The notes beneath the pieces were generated by a model. That model saw nothing but the letters and a program-made list of their open reading frames with translations, was not told the origin of the DNA and searched no databases. Positions 51,031 through 61,532 of a stretch of 64,000 bases of DNA are shown here, piece after piece. Source of the DNA: Paragordius varius (lineage: Eukaryota > Nematomorpha); assembly GCA_964247055.1 (NCBI GenBank), contig OZ176058.1, positions 930,001-994,000 of the forward strand, written 5' to 3'. The position numbers were made by a program, and so were the translations under genes. Numbering within the stretch: the first letter of the stretch is position 1; each line of letters begins with the position of its first letter.

Positions 51031-52432
51031 CTATTCGGGAATTATCTATTATATATAATATGTCATCAACATAACCATTCCCATTATATATTTATATGTT
51101 CAAAATGTTTTAATTTTGTTATAAGTATATAGCACTCGAATATTTATCAAATTAGGAATTTTCGAACAAACGTTTAATTCACACTAAAATTATTTTGATT
51201 TAAGAAATTGGATTATCAAGTAGATGATATTCAACATTTCTTCATTTGTGGTTGTATTGTAATTTACGGTTTTAAATTAACTATTTTAATAATTTTGGTT
51301 GTATTTTAATTTATAAGTCAAAAAAATATTTTTTTATAGTTTATAACTTTAATATATTACCATTACTAATCGTTGTTAAAGGTTTTGAATTAACGTTGAA
51401 TGTGTGGTCTGTATTTTTCTTTTTGGTTTTATTTAAGAAGCTGGAAAATATTGATCGCATACCTAATTTAGTTCCGTGCTCATTACTATCTCTTACTTTT
51501 TCAAATTGTTCTTCCTCACGAAGATTAGGAAGAGGGGGCTGGCTCTCAGGCTTTTTAGAAAGAAATGATAAAAATTTCCTTTCCTTCTTGTGTTGTTTCT
51601 CATAATTCAATGTTATACATTCTTCTTTAGGAGCAGTTGAGGGGAGCGTAGTCTTGGACTCTTGAACTGTGATTACTTTTTCTTCGGGGACTTGGCTGGG
51701 TGGCCACGATGTGTCTATTCGGGAATTATCTATTATATAAAATATGTCATCAACATAACCATTTCCATTATATATATATATATATGTTCAAAATGTTTTA
51801 ATTTTGTTATAAGTATATAGCACTCGAATATTTATGAAATTAGGAATTTTCGAACAAACGCTTAATTCACACTAAGATTATTTTGATTTAAAAATGGGAT
51901 TATCAAGTAGATGATACTCAACATTTCTTCATTTGTGGTTGTATTGTAATTTACGGTTTTAAATTATTAGTTTATAAGTCAAAAAATATTTTTTTATAGT
52001 TTTTAACTTTAATATATTACCATTGCAAATCGCTGTTAAAGGTTTTGAATTAACGTTGGATGTGTTGTCTGTATTGCTTGCGGTTTCCTTTTTGGTTTTA
52101 TTTAAGAAGCTGGAAAATATTGAATGCATACTAAATTTAGTTCCGTGCTCATTACTATCTCTTACTTTTTCAAATTGTTCTTCCTCACGAAGATTAGGAA
52201 GAGGGGGCTGGCTCTCAGGCTTTTTAGAAAGAAATGATAAAAATTTCCTTTCCTTTTGAGTTGTTTCTCATAATTCAATGTTATACATTCTTCTTTAGGA
52301 GCAGTTGAGGGGAGCGTAGTCTTGGACTCTTGAACTGTGATTACTTTTTCTTCGGCGACTTGGGTGGGTGGCCACGATGTGTCTATTCGGGAATTATCTA
52401 TTATATAATATGTCATCAACATAACCATTTCC

Positions 52433-52463
<31 letters not shown>

Positions 52464-53106
52464 TCAAAATGTTTTAATTTTGTTATAAGTATATAGCACT
52501 CGAATTATCAAATTAGGAATTTTCGTACAAACGCTTAATTCACACTAAAATTATTTTGAGTTAAAAATGGGATTATCAAGTAGATGATACTCAACATTTC
52601 TTCATTTGTGGTTGTATTGTAATTTACGGTTTTAAATTATTAGTTTATAAGTTAAAAAATATTTTTTTATAGTTTTTAACTTTAATATATTACCATTGCA
52701 AATCGCTGTTAAAGGTTTTGAATTAACGTTGGATGTGTTGTCTGTATTGCTTGCGGTTTCCTTTTTGGTTTTATTTAAGAAGCTGGAAAATATTGATTGC
52801 ATACTAAATTTAGTTCCGTGCTCATTACTATCTCTTACTTTTTCAAATTGTTCTTCCTCACGAAGATTAGGAAGAGGGGGCTGGCTCTCAGGCTTTTTAG
52901 AAAGAAATGATAAAAATTTCCTTTCCTTCTTGAGTTGTTTCTCATAATTCAATGTTATACATTCTTCTTTCGGAGCAGTTGAGGGGAGCGTAGTCTTGGA
53001 CTCTTGAACTGTGATTACTTTTTCTTCGGGGACTTGGGTGGGTGGCCACGATGTGTCTATTCGGGAATTATCTATTATATAATATGTCATCAACATAACC
53101 ATTTCC

Positions 53107-53140
<34 letters not shown>

Positions 53141-54348
53141 CAAAATGTTTTAATTTTGTTATAAGTATATAGCACTCGAATATTTATGAAATTAGGAATT
53201 TTCAAACAAACGCTTAATTCACACTAAAATTATTTTGATTTAAGAAATGGGATTATCAAGTAGATGATATTTCTTCATTTGTGGTCGTATTGTAATTTAC
53301 TGTTTTAAATTAACTAACTTAATAAATTTGGTTGTATTTTAATTTATAAGTCAAAAAATATTTTTTTATATTTTATAACTTTAATATATTACCATTGCAA
53401 ATCGTTGTTAAAGGTTTTGAATTAACGTTGGATGTGTGGTCTGTATTGCTTGCAGTTTTCTTTTTGGTTTTATTTAAGCTGGAAAATATTGATCGCATAC
53501 TAAATTTAGTTCCGTGCTCATTACTATCTCTTACTTTTTCAAATTGTTCTTCCTCACGAAGATTAGGGAGAGGGGGCTGGCTCTCAGGCTTTTTAGTAAG
53601 AAATGATAAAAACTTCCTTTCCTTCTTGAGTTGTTTCTCATAATTCAATGTTATACATTCTTCTTTAGGAGCAGTTGAGGGGAGCGTGCTCTTGGACTCT
53701 TGAACTGTCATTATTATTTCTTCGGGGACTTGGGTGGGTGGCAATGATGTGGTGGTTTTATAATTGTGATTGGTATTGAAATTTTCTTCTTTTGTTGGAG
53801 AACATTTGTTGTGGAACTTTTGTTGAAACAACTTTATATTTTTTTCGATTGAGATAACCCCGGATTCAATCAAAGAGGGGTGGTTTTCTTCGATCGAATC
53901 GGGGTTATCCTCCTCGAAATGGTTCACAGCTACAAACAATAATATAATAAAAATTTAAAAACATGCAAAGACGAAAAAACGCAAAAACCACAAGGCAAAT
54001 ATATTTTTAGTAAATATATTTATTATATTAAACCTTACACTTTATTATGGTTTCAAATTAATATCACTTTTTAATAAATAAAACCTAGATCTGGTTACTT
54101 AGAGGTGTCATAAACGGGTTTGGTGAGTATACGTCATTTGCAGATTTAAAATGTTAATCGAATACTTTAAATATAATTAAAAATAACATTGTTGTTGAAA
54201 AGGAGTGATATAGGTGATGAAAATAATATACCTGAAGAGTCAGTGTTATTTTGTAGGTGATGGCTTGAACTATATAAATATTAAATAAACTTAAAATATT
54301 CTTAATTATTATATAAAATTTGCAAAGATTTTAAAGTAAATCGCATTT

Positions 54349-54399
<51 letters not shown>

Positions 54400-56256
54400 G
54401 CAGAATAAATACATATACCGTATACTAAATCAATCGTTTTCAATCAAAATAAATCCTTACCCTGAGTATTCTTCATTTATCTTCTCGGTCGTAATACTTA
54501 AAATTATGAATCCGTTTTGGAAATGTTTATCACTTCGTTCGGGTGTAAAAGAAAATTTATAAAATGTAGCATTTTTTGCCTCTAAAGTTTTTTCATTCAT
54601 AAAGTTGTTTAATATAATGAAAGTGGATGCGGAGATATTTTGTTTCGGTTTCCTAGTGAGTAGCGTTCGTGTTGGCTTCGTTTCCTAATTGTCAAAATGT
54701 TAATTACACTTTATTTTATTTTAACTGAAGAGGATTGTTTTGGTCAAAAATATACGTTTAAAGCCATACACAACTATTAAAAGAAATGTACAACCCTTCT
54801 CAGGTTTTTACAACCAATTTTTACATATAGCATATTTTTTAATAATCTATATTGTTTACCACTTCCTACTGTGTTTAAATAGCTGTTGTATGATGGTTTA
54901 TATATTTTATTTTATACACAGTTACTCTTTTTCTAATTATAAAGGTAGTTTTTTTGAGAGTGAACTCATTTTAATGGTTTTGTTAATGCATTAATATGCT
55001 AAATCACCTTATTTTAATAACTTCAATTATCGAGCAACACTATGTTTGAATGCCTTTTTAGCTAATTTAGATCAAAACGTATTTATGTTTAATTTTATAG
55101 TCTATATAAATTGAACCAGTCAGTATACTGGGTGCGTCTTTAAAGTCTGGTCAAAATTTTACAATTTTTTATCATCGGTTCTGATCAGATGAATGTGTAA
55201 AGCTTCATAAGTTTGCACCCTTATTAACCAATAAAAGTGAGAATAAGAAACAAAAACACCAATTGAAAATAGATTCAAACGTGATATAAAATATTTGTTT
55301 AAGCGAGATCCTGTGAACGCGCGTTTTTACCACAATAAATGTTATTAATTAACAAAGTAATAATACTATAAAAGGTCTACTTATTTTTTGTGTTTAATTT
55401 CTTTTATGTAAAAAAAATATTGGGACTTACACTACGGAGTTGAAGTTGTATCTTTTTCTCTGCAAAGTCGCTAACATTTTTAGTATCAGGGTGTAATTTT
55501 GTGACAAAACTGGTATTTTCATTCAAGAGCCAATAAATAGATGTCATCGACGAGTTATATGCATTTGGGGTGCATGTTTTCCACTATAGAAACGATACAA
55601 TACATAAATTGAAAATTTTATATAGACAAAACATAATATTAAAAGGCAATTTTGTATGGTTGTATTTCAGAAAATAATATTGATCTTTATATTTTTATGG
55701 TTTGTCCGTATAATTTTAATTTTATTTGTAAATTTCACTCTCCAAAACCTAACTACAAAATTATCTTAAAAATCCCACGAGACAACCGGGAGGAATAAGT
55801 TTCTCTATAAAACCGCTAACTGTCGATAATCTACTACTTCAATAATATCAAATTAATCGCAAAAGGAAAAACATAATTTGCCAAAAAATCCAATCATATA
55901 ATAGATTAATAAATTGTGTGGCTATCTAGGTTTGAAAAGGTAGTATGGTTGTTTATTAAAACTTTTTGGCTTTTAGTTTTTATGTTAGCGTATATCCATT
56001 TTAACCGCCTTATTTTGTGGTAGTTTTATCACAAAGTATGGCTTTTACAAAAGTAGTTAAGTAAAAATATTTTACCGGAGTCTCAACTTTGCAATGATCA
56101 TCTTTCCATATCAAACTCAACCGTTGAGGGAGACTATATAGAAATTAAATATAAAATTTACTGATCCTTATCGTATTGAAGCAACATCCCGTGATATGTA
56201 ACGTTACAACGATATTTTACGGCAACTTCTTTTCGTCTAATTAGATTGCGCCACAT
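50621..56256 (-). CDS. EHBP1-like NT-C2 domain protein with a repeated tail
   Basis: Ten exons join with consistent phases: 56,162-56,256, 56,076-56,133, 55,431-55,583, 54,461-54,684, 54,234-54,271, 53,393-53,929, 52,694-53,056, 52,021-52,382, 51,361-51,714 and 50,621-51,030. Residues 1 to about 172 align almost without gaps to the N-terminal C2 domain of EH-domain-binding protein 1, the membrane-binding module of an endocytic recycling adaptor. Matching positions are the opening W-R/K-x-L, LPQRLSLIW against QPDKLVVVW, YWLLNEN against VWPVPEN, VTKLHPD against VTLFKDP, FAEKK against FEDKE, and KFSFTPERSDK against KFKPLSKK, then FEEDN. The family's CH and bMERB domains are absent. Five copies of a polar, proline- and lysine-rich segment form the tail. 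An in-frame stop lies 12 nt upstream of the chosen ATG. Family assignment is by memory of EHBP1 and has not been searched. Confidence 0.65.
51361..51714 (-). CDS. Exon 9 (repeat copy 4)
   Basis: 354 nt, phase 1 to phase 1, open. It lacks three codons near the end (KTKKKNTDHT against KTKKETASNTDNT). The donor is CNATG-like then GTAATA. Confidence 0.65.
52021..52382 (-). CDS. Exon 8 (repeat copy 3, one base short)
   Basis: It is 362 nt, where the neighbours have 354-363 and a multiple of three. One base is missing around 52,252-52,258 (ccttttgagttg against ccttcttgagttg in the other copies). Including it would shift the frame; skipping it keeps the frame. This is a real mutation or an assembly/polishing error in near-identical repeats. 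Confidence 0.6.
52694..53056 (-). CDS. Exon 7 (repeat copy 2)
   Basis: 363 nt, phase 1 to phase 1, fully open. An alternative acceptor 15 nt upstream (tataatag at 53,072) adds DNSRI in frame. The same pair of acceptors is present in copies 3, 4 and 5. Confidence 0.7.
53393..53929 (-). CDS. Exon 6 (unique start fused to repeat copy 1)
   Basis: 537 nt. The acceptor is excellent (tattattgtttgtag before ctgtgaacc). The first 60 residues (VNHFEEDNPDSIEENHPSLI and on) are unique and acidic, and FEEDN matches EHBP1 just after its C2 domain. The remainder is the ancestral repeat unit without its own acceptor, so the array probably grew from the 3' part of this exon. Confidence 0.75.
54234..54271 (-). 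CDS. Exon 5 (38-nt microexon)
   Basis: It encodes SSHHLQNNTDSS between acceptor tttatatag and donor CAG/gtatat. It converts phase 2 to phase 1, exactly what exons 4 and 6 require. Confidence 0.6.
54351..54395. repeat. (AT)n microsatellite in intron 4
   Basis: About 45 bp of AT repeat within the 189-bp intron between exons 4 and 5. Confidence 0.9.
54461..54684 (-). CDS. Exon 4 (C-terminal half of the C2 domain)
   Basis: It encodes about 74 residues, including RKPKQNIS, NATFYKFSFTPERSDKHFQN and GFIILSITTEK, which align with RKALATSSIN, KLKFKPLSKKVVSAA and LQFSLS of EHBP1. The acceptor is acaattag, directly preceded in frame by the TAG itself. The donor is CAGG/gtaagg. Phase 0 to phase 2. Confidence 0.7.
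55431..55583 (-). CDS. Exon 3 (central C2 domain)
   Basis: 51 codons exactly, phase 0 to 0. The acceptor is cgtttctatag and the donor CGTAGT/gtaagt, a consensus match. Residues WKTCTPNAYN, SIYWLLNENTSFVTKLHPDT and FAEKKIQLQL align with the WQPGIKNPY, VVVWPVPENIEITVTLFKDP and FEDKEWTF region of EHBP1. Confidence 0.75.
55600..55733. mobile_element. Short MITE family B copy in intron 2
   Basis: The left end is tgaaaattttatatagacaa and the right end ttttatggtttgtccgtata then attttaatttt. At about 130 bp it is a shortened member, showing that the family also lies outside the array. Confidence 0.55.
56076..56133 (-). CDS. Exon 2 (58 nt)
   Basis: It encodes LPQRLSLIWKDDHCKVETP, completing a His codon with exon 1. 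The acceptor is tttctatatag and the donor CCG/gtaaaa. Phase 2 to 0. Confidence 0.65.
56134..56161 (-). other. 28-nt intron 1
   Basis: It begins gtaaattttata and ends tctatatag, AT-rich throughout. Removing it makes the protein align with EHBP1 with no gap (21 residues from Tyr to Trp in both). Reading through it meets a stop at once. Confidence 0.6.
56162..56256 (-). CDS. Exon 1 (start codon, start of C2 domain)
   Basis: It starts MWRNLIRRKEVAVKYRCNVT, comparable to the VWKRLQRVGKHASKFQFVAS start of EHBP1. An in-frame TAA lies 12 nt before the ATG, so an earlier start within this exon is excluded. 95 nt, ending in phase 2. Confidence 0.65.
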
Positions 56257-56704
56257 AGTATCAATTTATTCCGAAAAATATAATTGGAAAAGTTTAGGAT
56301 TAGATTGGAGTGCCGATAAAGGATCACCGATAAGAAAGTTTTGTCCGTTTGTATTTATAAACAATTTCAGGCAATAATCAAGAGTGGAATAATAGAAAGC
56401 ATTACGAATTCGTTATTATTTAATTTTTGAATAATGTTTAGAATTTTTATGATTGTTGTTGTAAAAATATAATTATTAATAACCCTCACTTTAACAATCA
56501 ATTTTAATTTACATAGATTTGACATCATAAAATCTCTTAACGTTAATATATAAATGTTGTAAATAAAATTATATTAATTGAAAATCTTAGATTATATCAC
56601 AAAATATACCATAACCATTAAAGTTTGTAATATTTTGAAAAAAACGGACCGTAATGTTTTTAAAATGCAAATGAAAACTCCTAAACCAAGTTATTTTATT
56701 TAAG
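56257..56704. other. 5' flank of the EHBP1-like gene
   Basis: It should hold the 5' untranslated region and promoter on the minus strand. I see no clear TATA element or other promoter motif, and no upstream coding exon. Confidence 0.35.
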
Positions 56705-57097
56705 TAGGGGTGTCCAACACAAGGCCCCCGTTTCTTTTCGTGACTTCGAAAAGTTTGAAAAACCAAATAAAGCAAATACTTAGTTGAATATAAAATTAAA
56801 AGCATACCCTTTACATATATTTTGGTATTCGTATCATATACTCCTTAATTTCATAAACACGATTATTTATTTATAAACAATATTTTTTGAGCTATTAGAT
56901 TTAGATAAATAACTTATTTCCTTAAAAGGTTAATTTGGTAAATAACGACAATTGATGGAATAAACATCGTTAATTTCTCAGTCTTATGTTTCAATAAATT
57001 ATATATTGGTATCCATAGGTTTGAAGTTTTTAAATGCGTCTCCGCAAGATTTTTTGATTCGAATGCTGCAAGCGAAGCCATTTTTTCCAACCCCTGA
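56705..57097. mobile_element. Non-autonomous hAT element
   Basis: The left end taggggtgtccaacacaagg and the right end attttttccaacccctga form short inverted repeats of the CAGGGGTxxCCAAC kind. The interior gattcgaatgctgcaagcga matches the hAT pieces at 27.36 kb. A clear 8-bp duplication was not found. A 109-codon minus-strand frame (56,914-57,243) crosses its right edge and is probably fortuitous. Confidence 0.55.
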
Positions 57098-57659
57098 TTT
57101 GATGTAATGCTGAGTGTTTTTAAAATGGTTATGTTCTGATAGATAAATGCATCAGGATTATCATAGTGCTTTAGATTTTGTTTACGACTGATAGAAAGTT
57201 GTTTGCATTTTTGTGGTAAATGCTGGATATCGAAACATCGCAATACTAGCGCACATTATATCAAATAATTTTTTTGGTAAAAGTTAAATGCTTTGTACTA
57301 AAAATACATTGAAACATATGATATATTATATTTCGAAAGCAAAATAATTGTTTTATATATTTTTTTATAAAAAATGTGGGGTTCACCATAATTTTTCGCC
57401 CTTTAAATACGCAATACTTACGAATGCTAGGTTATGGCATCAAAAACATATTTTTGAAATAATGCACATTTTGTTCAAAAATTTAATTTTTAGCAAAATT
57501 TGTTGAAGTGTACCTTAAATTTGGTGGAAACTGCATAAGTCTTAAGTATGGTAATAAAATGAAAAAAATTATTCTTAACAAAACAACATGTTAACATATA
57601 ATATTGTGACTATGATCAAGCAAATTTGCACTCCTTTTTAATTTTAAAAAAAGATGAGA

Positions 57660-58079
57660 TTCTTCCTTCGAGACTATATTTATTAATTTATTCATATATT
57701 AAAAATCAAGGTGCTTTTCTGTTCTTGAATATTCTTTGATGATTATGTAAATATCTGGTTGTGTTATCGATAAACTCAACAAGTTTTGCAAATTTTCATC
57801 CGACAACCTCGTTCTATATTTTGATTTTTATATACCAATAAATCAAAAATGTCCCTGAGCATGTTTATGCGCAATATGAATATTTAAAAGTATCTGGTGA
57901 AATAAATAATTACATGCTAGATCTTCTGAAAAAGTTGTCCTTACATTTACAGGCTGCGTTTCGGCAGGCTTACGGTCAAACATTAATTTAATCATTAAAT
58001 TTTTCTAAATGCTTTGCCAGGCTATATAAAACCACGGTGAGCCAAGTTTGACTCACGAGCCCCAGATTGCCGACCTCTG
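57660..58079 (-). mobile_element. hAT element with transposase relic, internally deleted
   Basis: The minus-strand start at 58,079 reads cagaggtcggcaatctgggg, a typical hAT terminus. Only about 250 bp further is the very C-terminus of the transposase, so most of the gene has been lost. The left terminus was not found. Confidence 0.6.
57711..57829 (-). pseudogene. hAT transposase C-terminal fragment
   Basis: Minus-strand translation reads KSKYRTRLSDENLQNLLSLS and then ITQPDIYIIIKEYSRTEKH. This is the characteristic end of the hAT dimerisation region in the ZBED5/FAM200/GTF2IRD2-like group (KSKYRSRLTDEHL). A stop lies just upstream, and only about 40 residues survive. Confidence 0.75.
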
Positions 58080-58199
58080 CTTTAGGATATTATAATGTTT
58101 AATTAGATAACAATATTATATTCTATGCATAACATTGTTTTTTCAAATTTTAAACCATAAATACAATATTGGATTCATTCCAAATATATGATATAATTC

Positions 58200-58260
58200 A
58201 GAGGTTGCCAAACGGTTTACCGCGATCTACTTCGGAATGAAATTTAAAAATAAATGTAAA
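58200..58260 (+). mobile_element. Isolated hAT-like left end
   Basis: cagaggttgccaaacggttt followed by accgcgatctac is a common hAT end. No right end was located within the window. Confidence 0.35.
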
Positions 58261-60357
58261 AAATATTTTCGCCTTTTTCCACAAAACTATAACATATTTT
58301 TTAAATTTATTTTTATTTTATGTTTATTCACTTGTAAAAAATATATATTTAACTAAGTTTAAGAATTTAATAATAATATACATATATATATTTAATAAAT
58401 CTTTTAAACTTTAAATCATTTTTCCTTATACAGTTCAAATTTAAGGAAAAAGAAAGCAGTATCCTTTAAACTTATATTTAATAGTGTGATTAATCAAGCT
58501 AGAAGTTAAGATTTGTTATAGAAATGAATGGAAGAAATGAAATGATAAATGTGCATGTTTGATATGCAGCTCTACTCGTCGTTCACTTAAAAAAGCAAAA
58601 GATTAAAGATGTCATATTAAGCCTCACGTGAACTATCAAATTTACAAATCAATTATTCGCAAAGCAATTGAAAGAACAGCTAAATACTACACTGTGTTGT
58701 GAAATTCAGCAAAAATAAATATTCCATAATTGTGACTTTCAAAATATCAGAAATATTAATAAACAACAATGCTTTTCAGGACTTAGTAAGGAAAAGTTCT
58801 AGTATATATATGTATATGTATATATTTGATATTACAATATACCCTTGAATATTCCATATTAATAATATAAATAATGTGTTTTCCGGCGAATATAGCTCAT
58901 CTTCATATGTATATATCGTTAGTTTATTTTTTCAATAAAATATTAATTTTTATAATCAAATAATTAGTTTTAAACAATAGTTTAATGATTTACTTTTTAT
59001 GGTTAATAGTTAATAATTTATATCTAAAAAAAATTAGTTAAATATTTTTTTGGAAATTAATTTATGGGAATTATATATTTTTTTGGTATTAAATTATTGG
59101 GGCGAATCTTGGATTATGCTTCAATTTGCGTTAAATTTTTCTAATTTAGCAAACAATATATATCAAATATAACAATGCAGTAAAAATTAATATATTTCAA
59201 ATCTAAAAAATAAATTTTTAAGAAATTATACTTTACTTAGATGTTTTTTGCGACATTTTTGAAAATAAAGCATCTAGCTCTCATTTATTTATGATTCAAT
59301 TTTGAATTCTAACTTTTTTGTAACAAACATATATAGAGTTATAAGCATCCACGTTTTTATTTTAAATTAATTTAAATATTTTGGAAGCTTTTGCACAAAA
59401 GTCTGACTATTACATAAGTTTTAGATCAATCGTCAACTTACTCTGTTTTTCATCGTTAAATTTGATTCTAAAGTCGGTCGGGACATATACTTCATAAAAT
59501 ATATATCCAAATGCAAAATTAAGAATATTGATAAACTTATTATTTCATTAATACGCTTATTTTTATGGTAATAGATCTTATTCAGTTGTTTATTTAAACT
59601 TAAAAAATTACTGTAGAATACCTATTATCAGCTGTTAATGTATTTTGAATTTTTTTATTCATTTTCATATATGTAATTTGTCCATATTTTTTGCAAGATT
59701 ACGGAGAGTCTGCAAAACCACAAACTAAATCTTTATCTTAATGCCATAAATTAATTAAATCTTTCCTCAAAACAATTGTTTTAGGGTTAAATATGCTCTA
59801 GATTTGGAATTAGGTATTTCTATTAAAACTAAGCATTATCAGCCATTTAAAAAAGATATGATTGATAAAAAGATTTATTTAATGTTATAATTCAAAAGAA
59901 TATATTTCTATGAGGTATCTTTATTCCGATTTTCAAGGATTAAAAATTAATGTATGTTCAAAATATAATCCAGTTATTAGATCGGTTATCATGCATATTT
60001 CGATCAGGCAATTCCTTTGATAGTAATCATCATTTAGAAAAAAGGGCATGAAAATATGCTTCTATATAAAAAATATATAAATTATTAAGCAAATATAACA
60101 TATATATATATCTTAAAATCATTTTATAACCTAATAAAGTCATTTAAATAAAAAAATATAATCTTACCCTTAAATTAATTATCTAGCTATGGGTTTTTTA
60201 ATAGAATTTAGATATTCAAAATGTGCCCTGATTCATTTTTAATGTGATTATCTAACAGTATATTCAAATCGTCCTATAAATAAAACAAACATGAACAAAA
60301 ATGCATCTATCGAAAACCGCCTATAACTAATTCGTTAAGGGCATTATATATTAGATG
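58261..60357. other. AT-rich intergenic, nothing recognised
   Basis: A trace of a MITE A end (acaatatacccttgaatatt) lies near 58,833. Otherwise there are no repeats shared with the array and no exon-like stretches. Confidence 0.4.
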
Positions 60358-60696
60358 CCATGGGCTCAACATAGAACATAAATAGCCTCGCGTCCGCAAT
60401 CTAAACGTCGCTCCGGTCGCGTTTAAAAATATGATTAAATAGAATCGATTATTTCTATCCCAATTAAAAAAATATTACATAGCCAAATAACCGAACAATC
60501 GATGGGGCTTAAAAAATGGAGAAATTGATATTTCAAGAATTGAGAAGGAACACTCAAAAAATATTGTTAAAAGGAAAAGGGATATTAATTATCATTTAAT
60601 TTACTAGAATATATATTGTGATTTAATTTGGTTAGTATTTTTACTCGGGCAGAACAAATTATTACAGTTGCCCAGTCCGCGTGTTAGAACCCCTGG
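60358..60696. mobile_element. Possible non-autonomous hAT element
   Basis: The left edge ccatgggctcaacatagaac and the right edge gtgttagaacccctgg are imperfect inverted repeats, with GC-rich subterminal cgcgtccgcaatct and gcccagtccgcgt. No target duplication was found. Confidence 0.3.
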
Positions 60697-61326
60697 TTCT
60701 AAACAGTAGCCGCCAATATATTATAGAACCGGTGCCTAAATCTTTGATTTCCTCTGTTTGTACAAATAAGACGGAAAACTAATATATAAAAGTTTATAGC
60801 ACTCAAAACATTATGCAGCCCCTTACTATGGAAGCCATTGCATAATGGCATGATATTTAGGGATTTGTTATGTAATTGATGATTATAATAATCGAGGTAT
60901 AAATAGTTAATTGTAACATGTATTAATAATATTTTTGAAATCTTTAACATTTGTTATACATAAATGTAATTATGATTTAGCCGATGATTACACCATTAAT
61001 TTTTATTTAATCAGTCTATTTCTTTGACTATCTAGCAGCTCCTTGTCTTCTGTTTCTGCCTTACTTAATTAAAAAACCTATATTTTAAGAATTTAAGTAA
61101 TTTTAGGTTAAATAGAATAAACAGAGAAGGGCCATTACTGTCAAATTAGTGTTTTGGATTCCATATTGTGCACTAAGCGAAACGTTATAAAGGCGAAAAG
61201 TGATGCGTAAATTATGCAGTCTATAAACGGGATAATTGATAGGCCTTTCCCATGAAACGCGAAATTGTGTTTGATGCAAACAAACTTGAATGTTTCGCAT
61301 TAATGGGTGTGCTAAATATTTACAAG

Positions 61327-61532
61327 TGCATTTTAATTGATGCCTTATTTCACACTATAGTGGGCCAATTTGCAACACAGTAGTTTATGGAAAAAAACAA
61401 TAAATTGATAAAAACAAAAATAATGTAAGAAAGGGAAAAATTGATATTTAACATATTTTGTTGTTTTGTCCATACACTCTTGTGTTGCAAATTGACCAAC
61501 TTTAGTGTGAAATAAGCAACCATTAAAATGCA
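61327..61532. mobile_element. Small palindromic MITE
   Basis: Inverted repeats of about 70 bp start tgcattttaattgatgcctt and end ataagcaaccattaaaatgc then at. The inner ends are atttgcaacaca and tgtgttgcaaat. The centre of about 65 bp is AT-rich. No other copy in the window and no coding capacity. Confidence 0.65.

Larger units (their letters stand above)
50621..53929 (-). repeat. Five tandem copies of one phase-1/phase-1 exon plus intron
   Basis: A unit of about 668-694 bp repeats five times. It holds an exon of about 120 codons and an intron of about 306-336 bp that includes an AT microsatellite. Each exon reads roughly TSWPPTQVPEEKVITVQESK, then STAPKEECITLNYEKQLKKE, then KPESQPPLPNLREEEQFEKV, and ends PLTxICN before a GTAATA donor. 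Every exon starts and ends in phase 1, so any number can be spliced together in frame. Copies are very similar in exon and intron, indicating recent tandem duplication or homogenisation. The segment is predicted by eye to be disordered, and I recognise no domain. Confidence 0.8.

Noticed and set aside
50621-53108. Reading the five repeats as a cluster of separate small genes
   Set aside because: Copies lack start codons and share splice-site positions and phase. Exons of one gene explain them better.
50673-53643. Conserved 82-83 codon plus-strand frames in each repeat copy (SFLVLFKKLENI-type)
   Set aside because: They are antisense shadows of the repeated exon. They recur only because the exon recurs, and they have no independent support.
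50621-53929. CRISPR-like or simple tandem satellite
   Set aside because: The period is about 670 bp, the coding frame is preserved between splice sites, and the context is eukaryotic.
54740-54994. 84-codon plus-strand frame
   Set aside because: It lies in intron 3 of the EHBP1-like gene, is hydrophobic because of AT bias, and has no homology that I recognise.
56914-57243. 109-codon minus-strand frame upstream of the EHBP1-like gene
   Set aside because: It crosses the edge of a hAT element, and I recognise no domain or matching splice sites. Treated as fortuitous.
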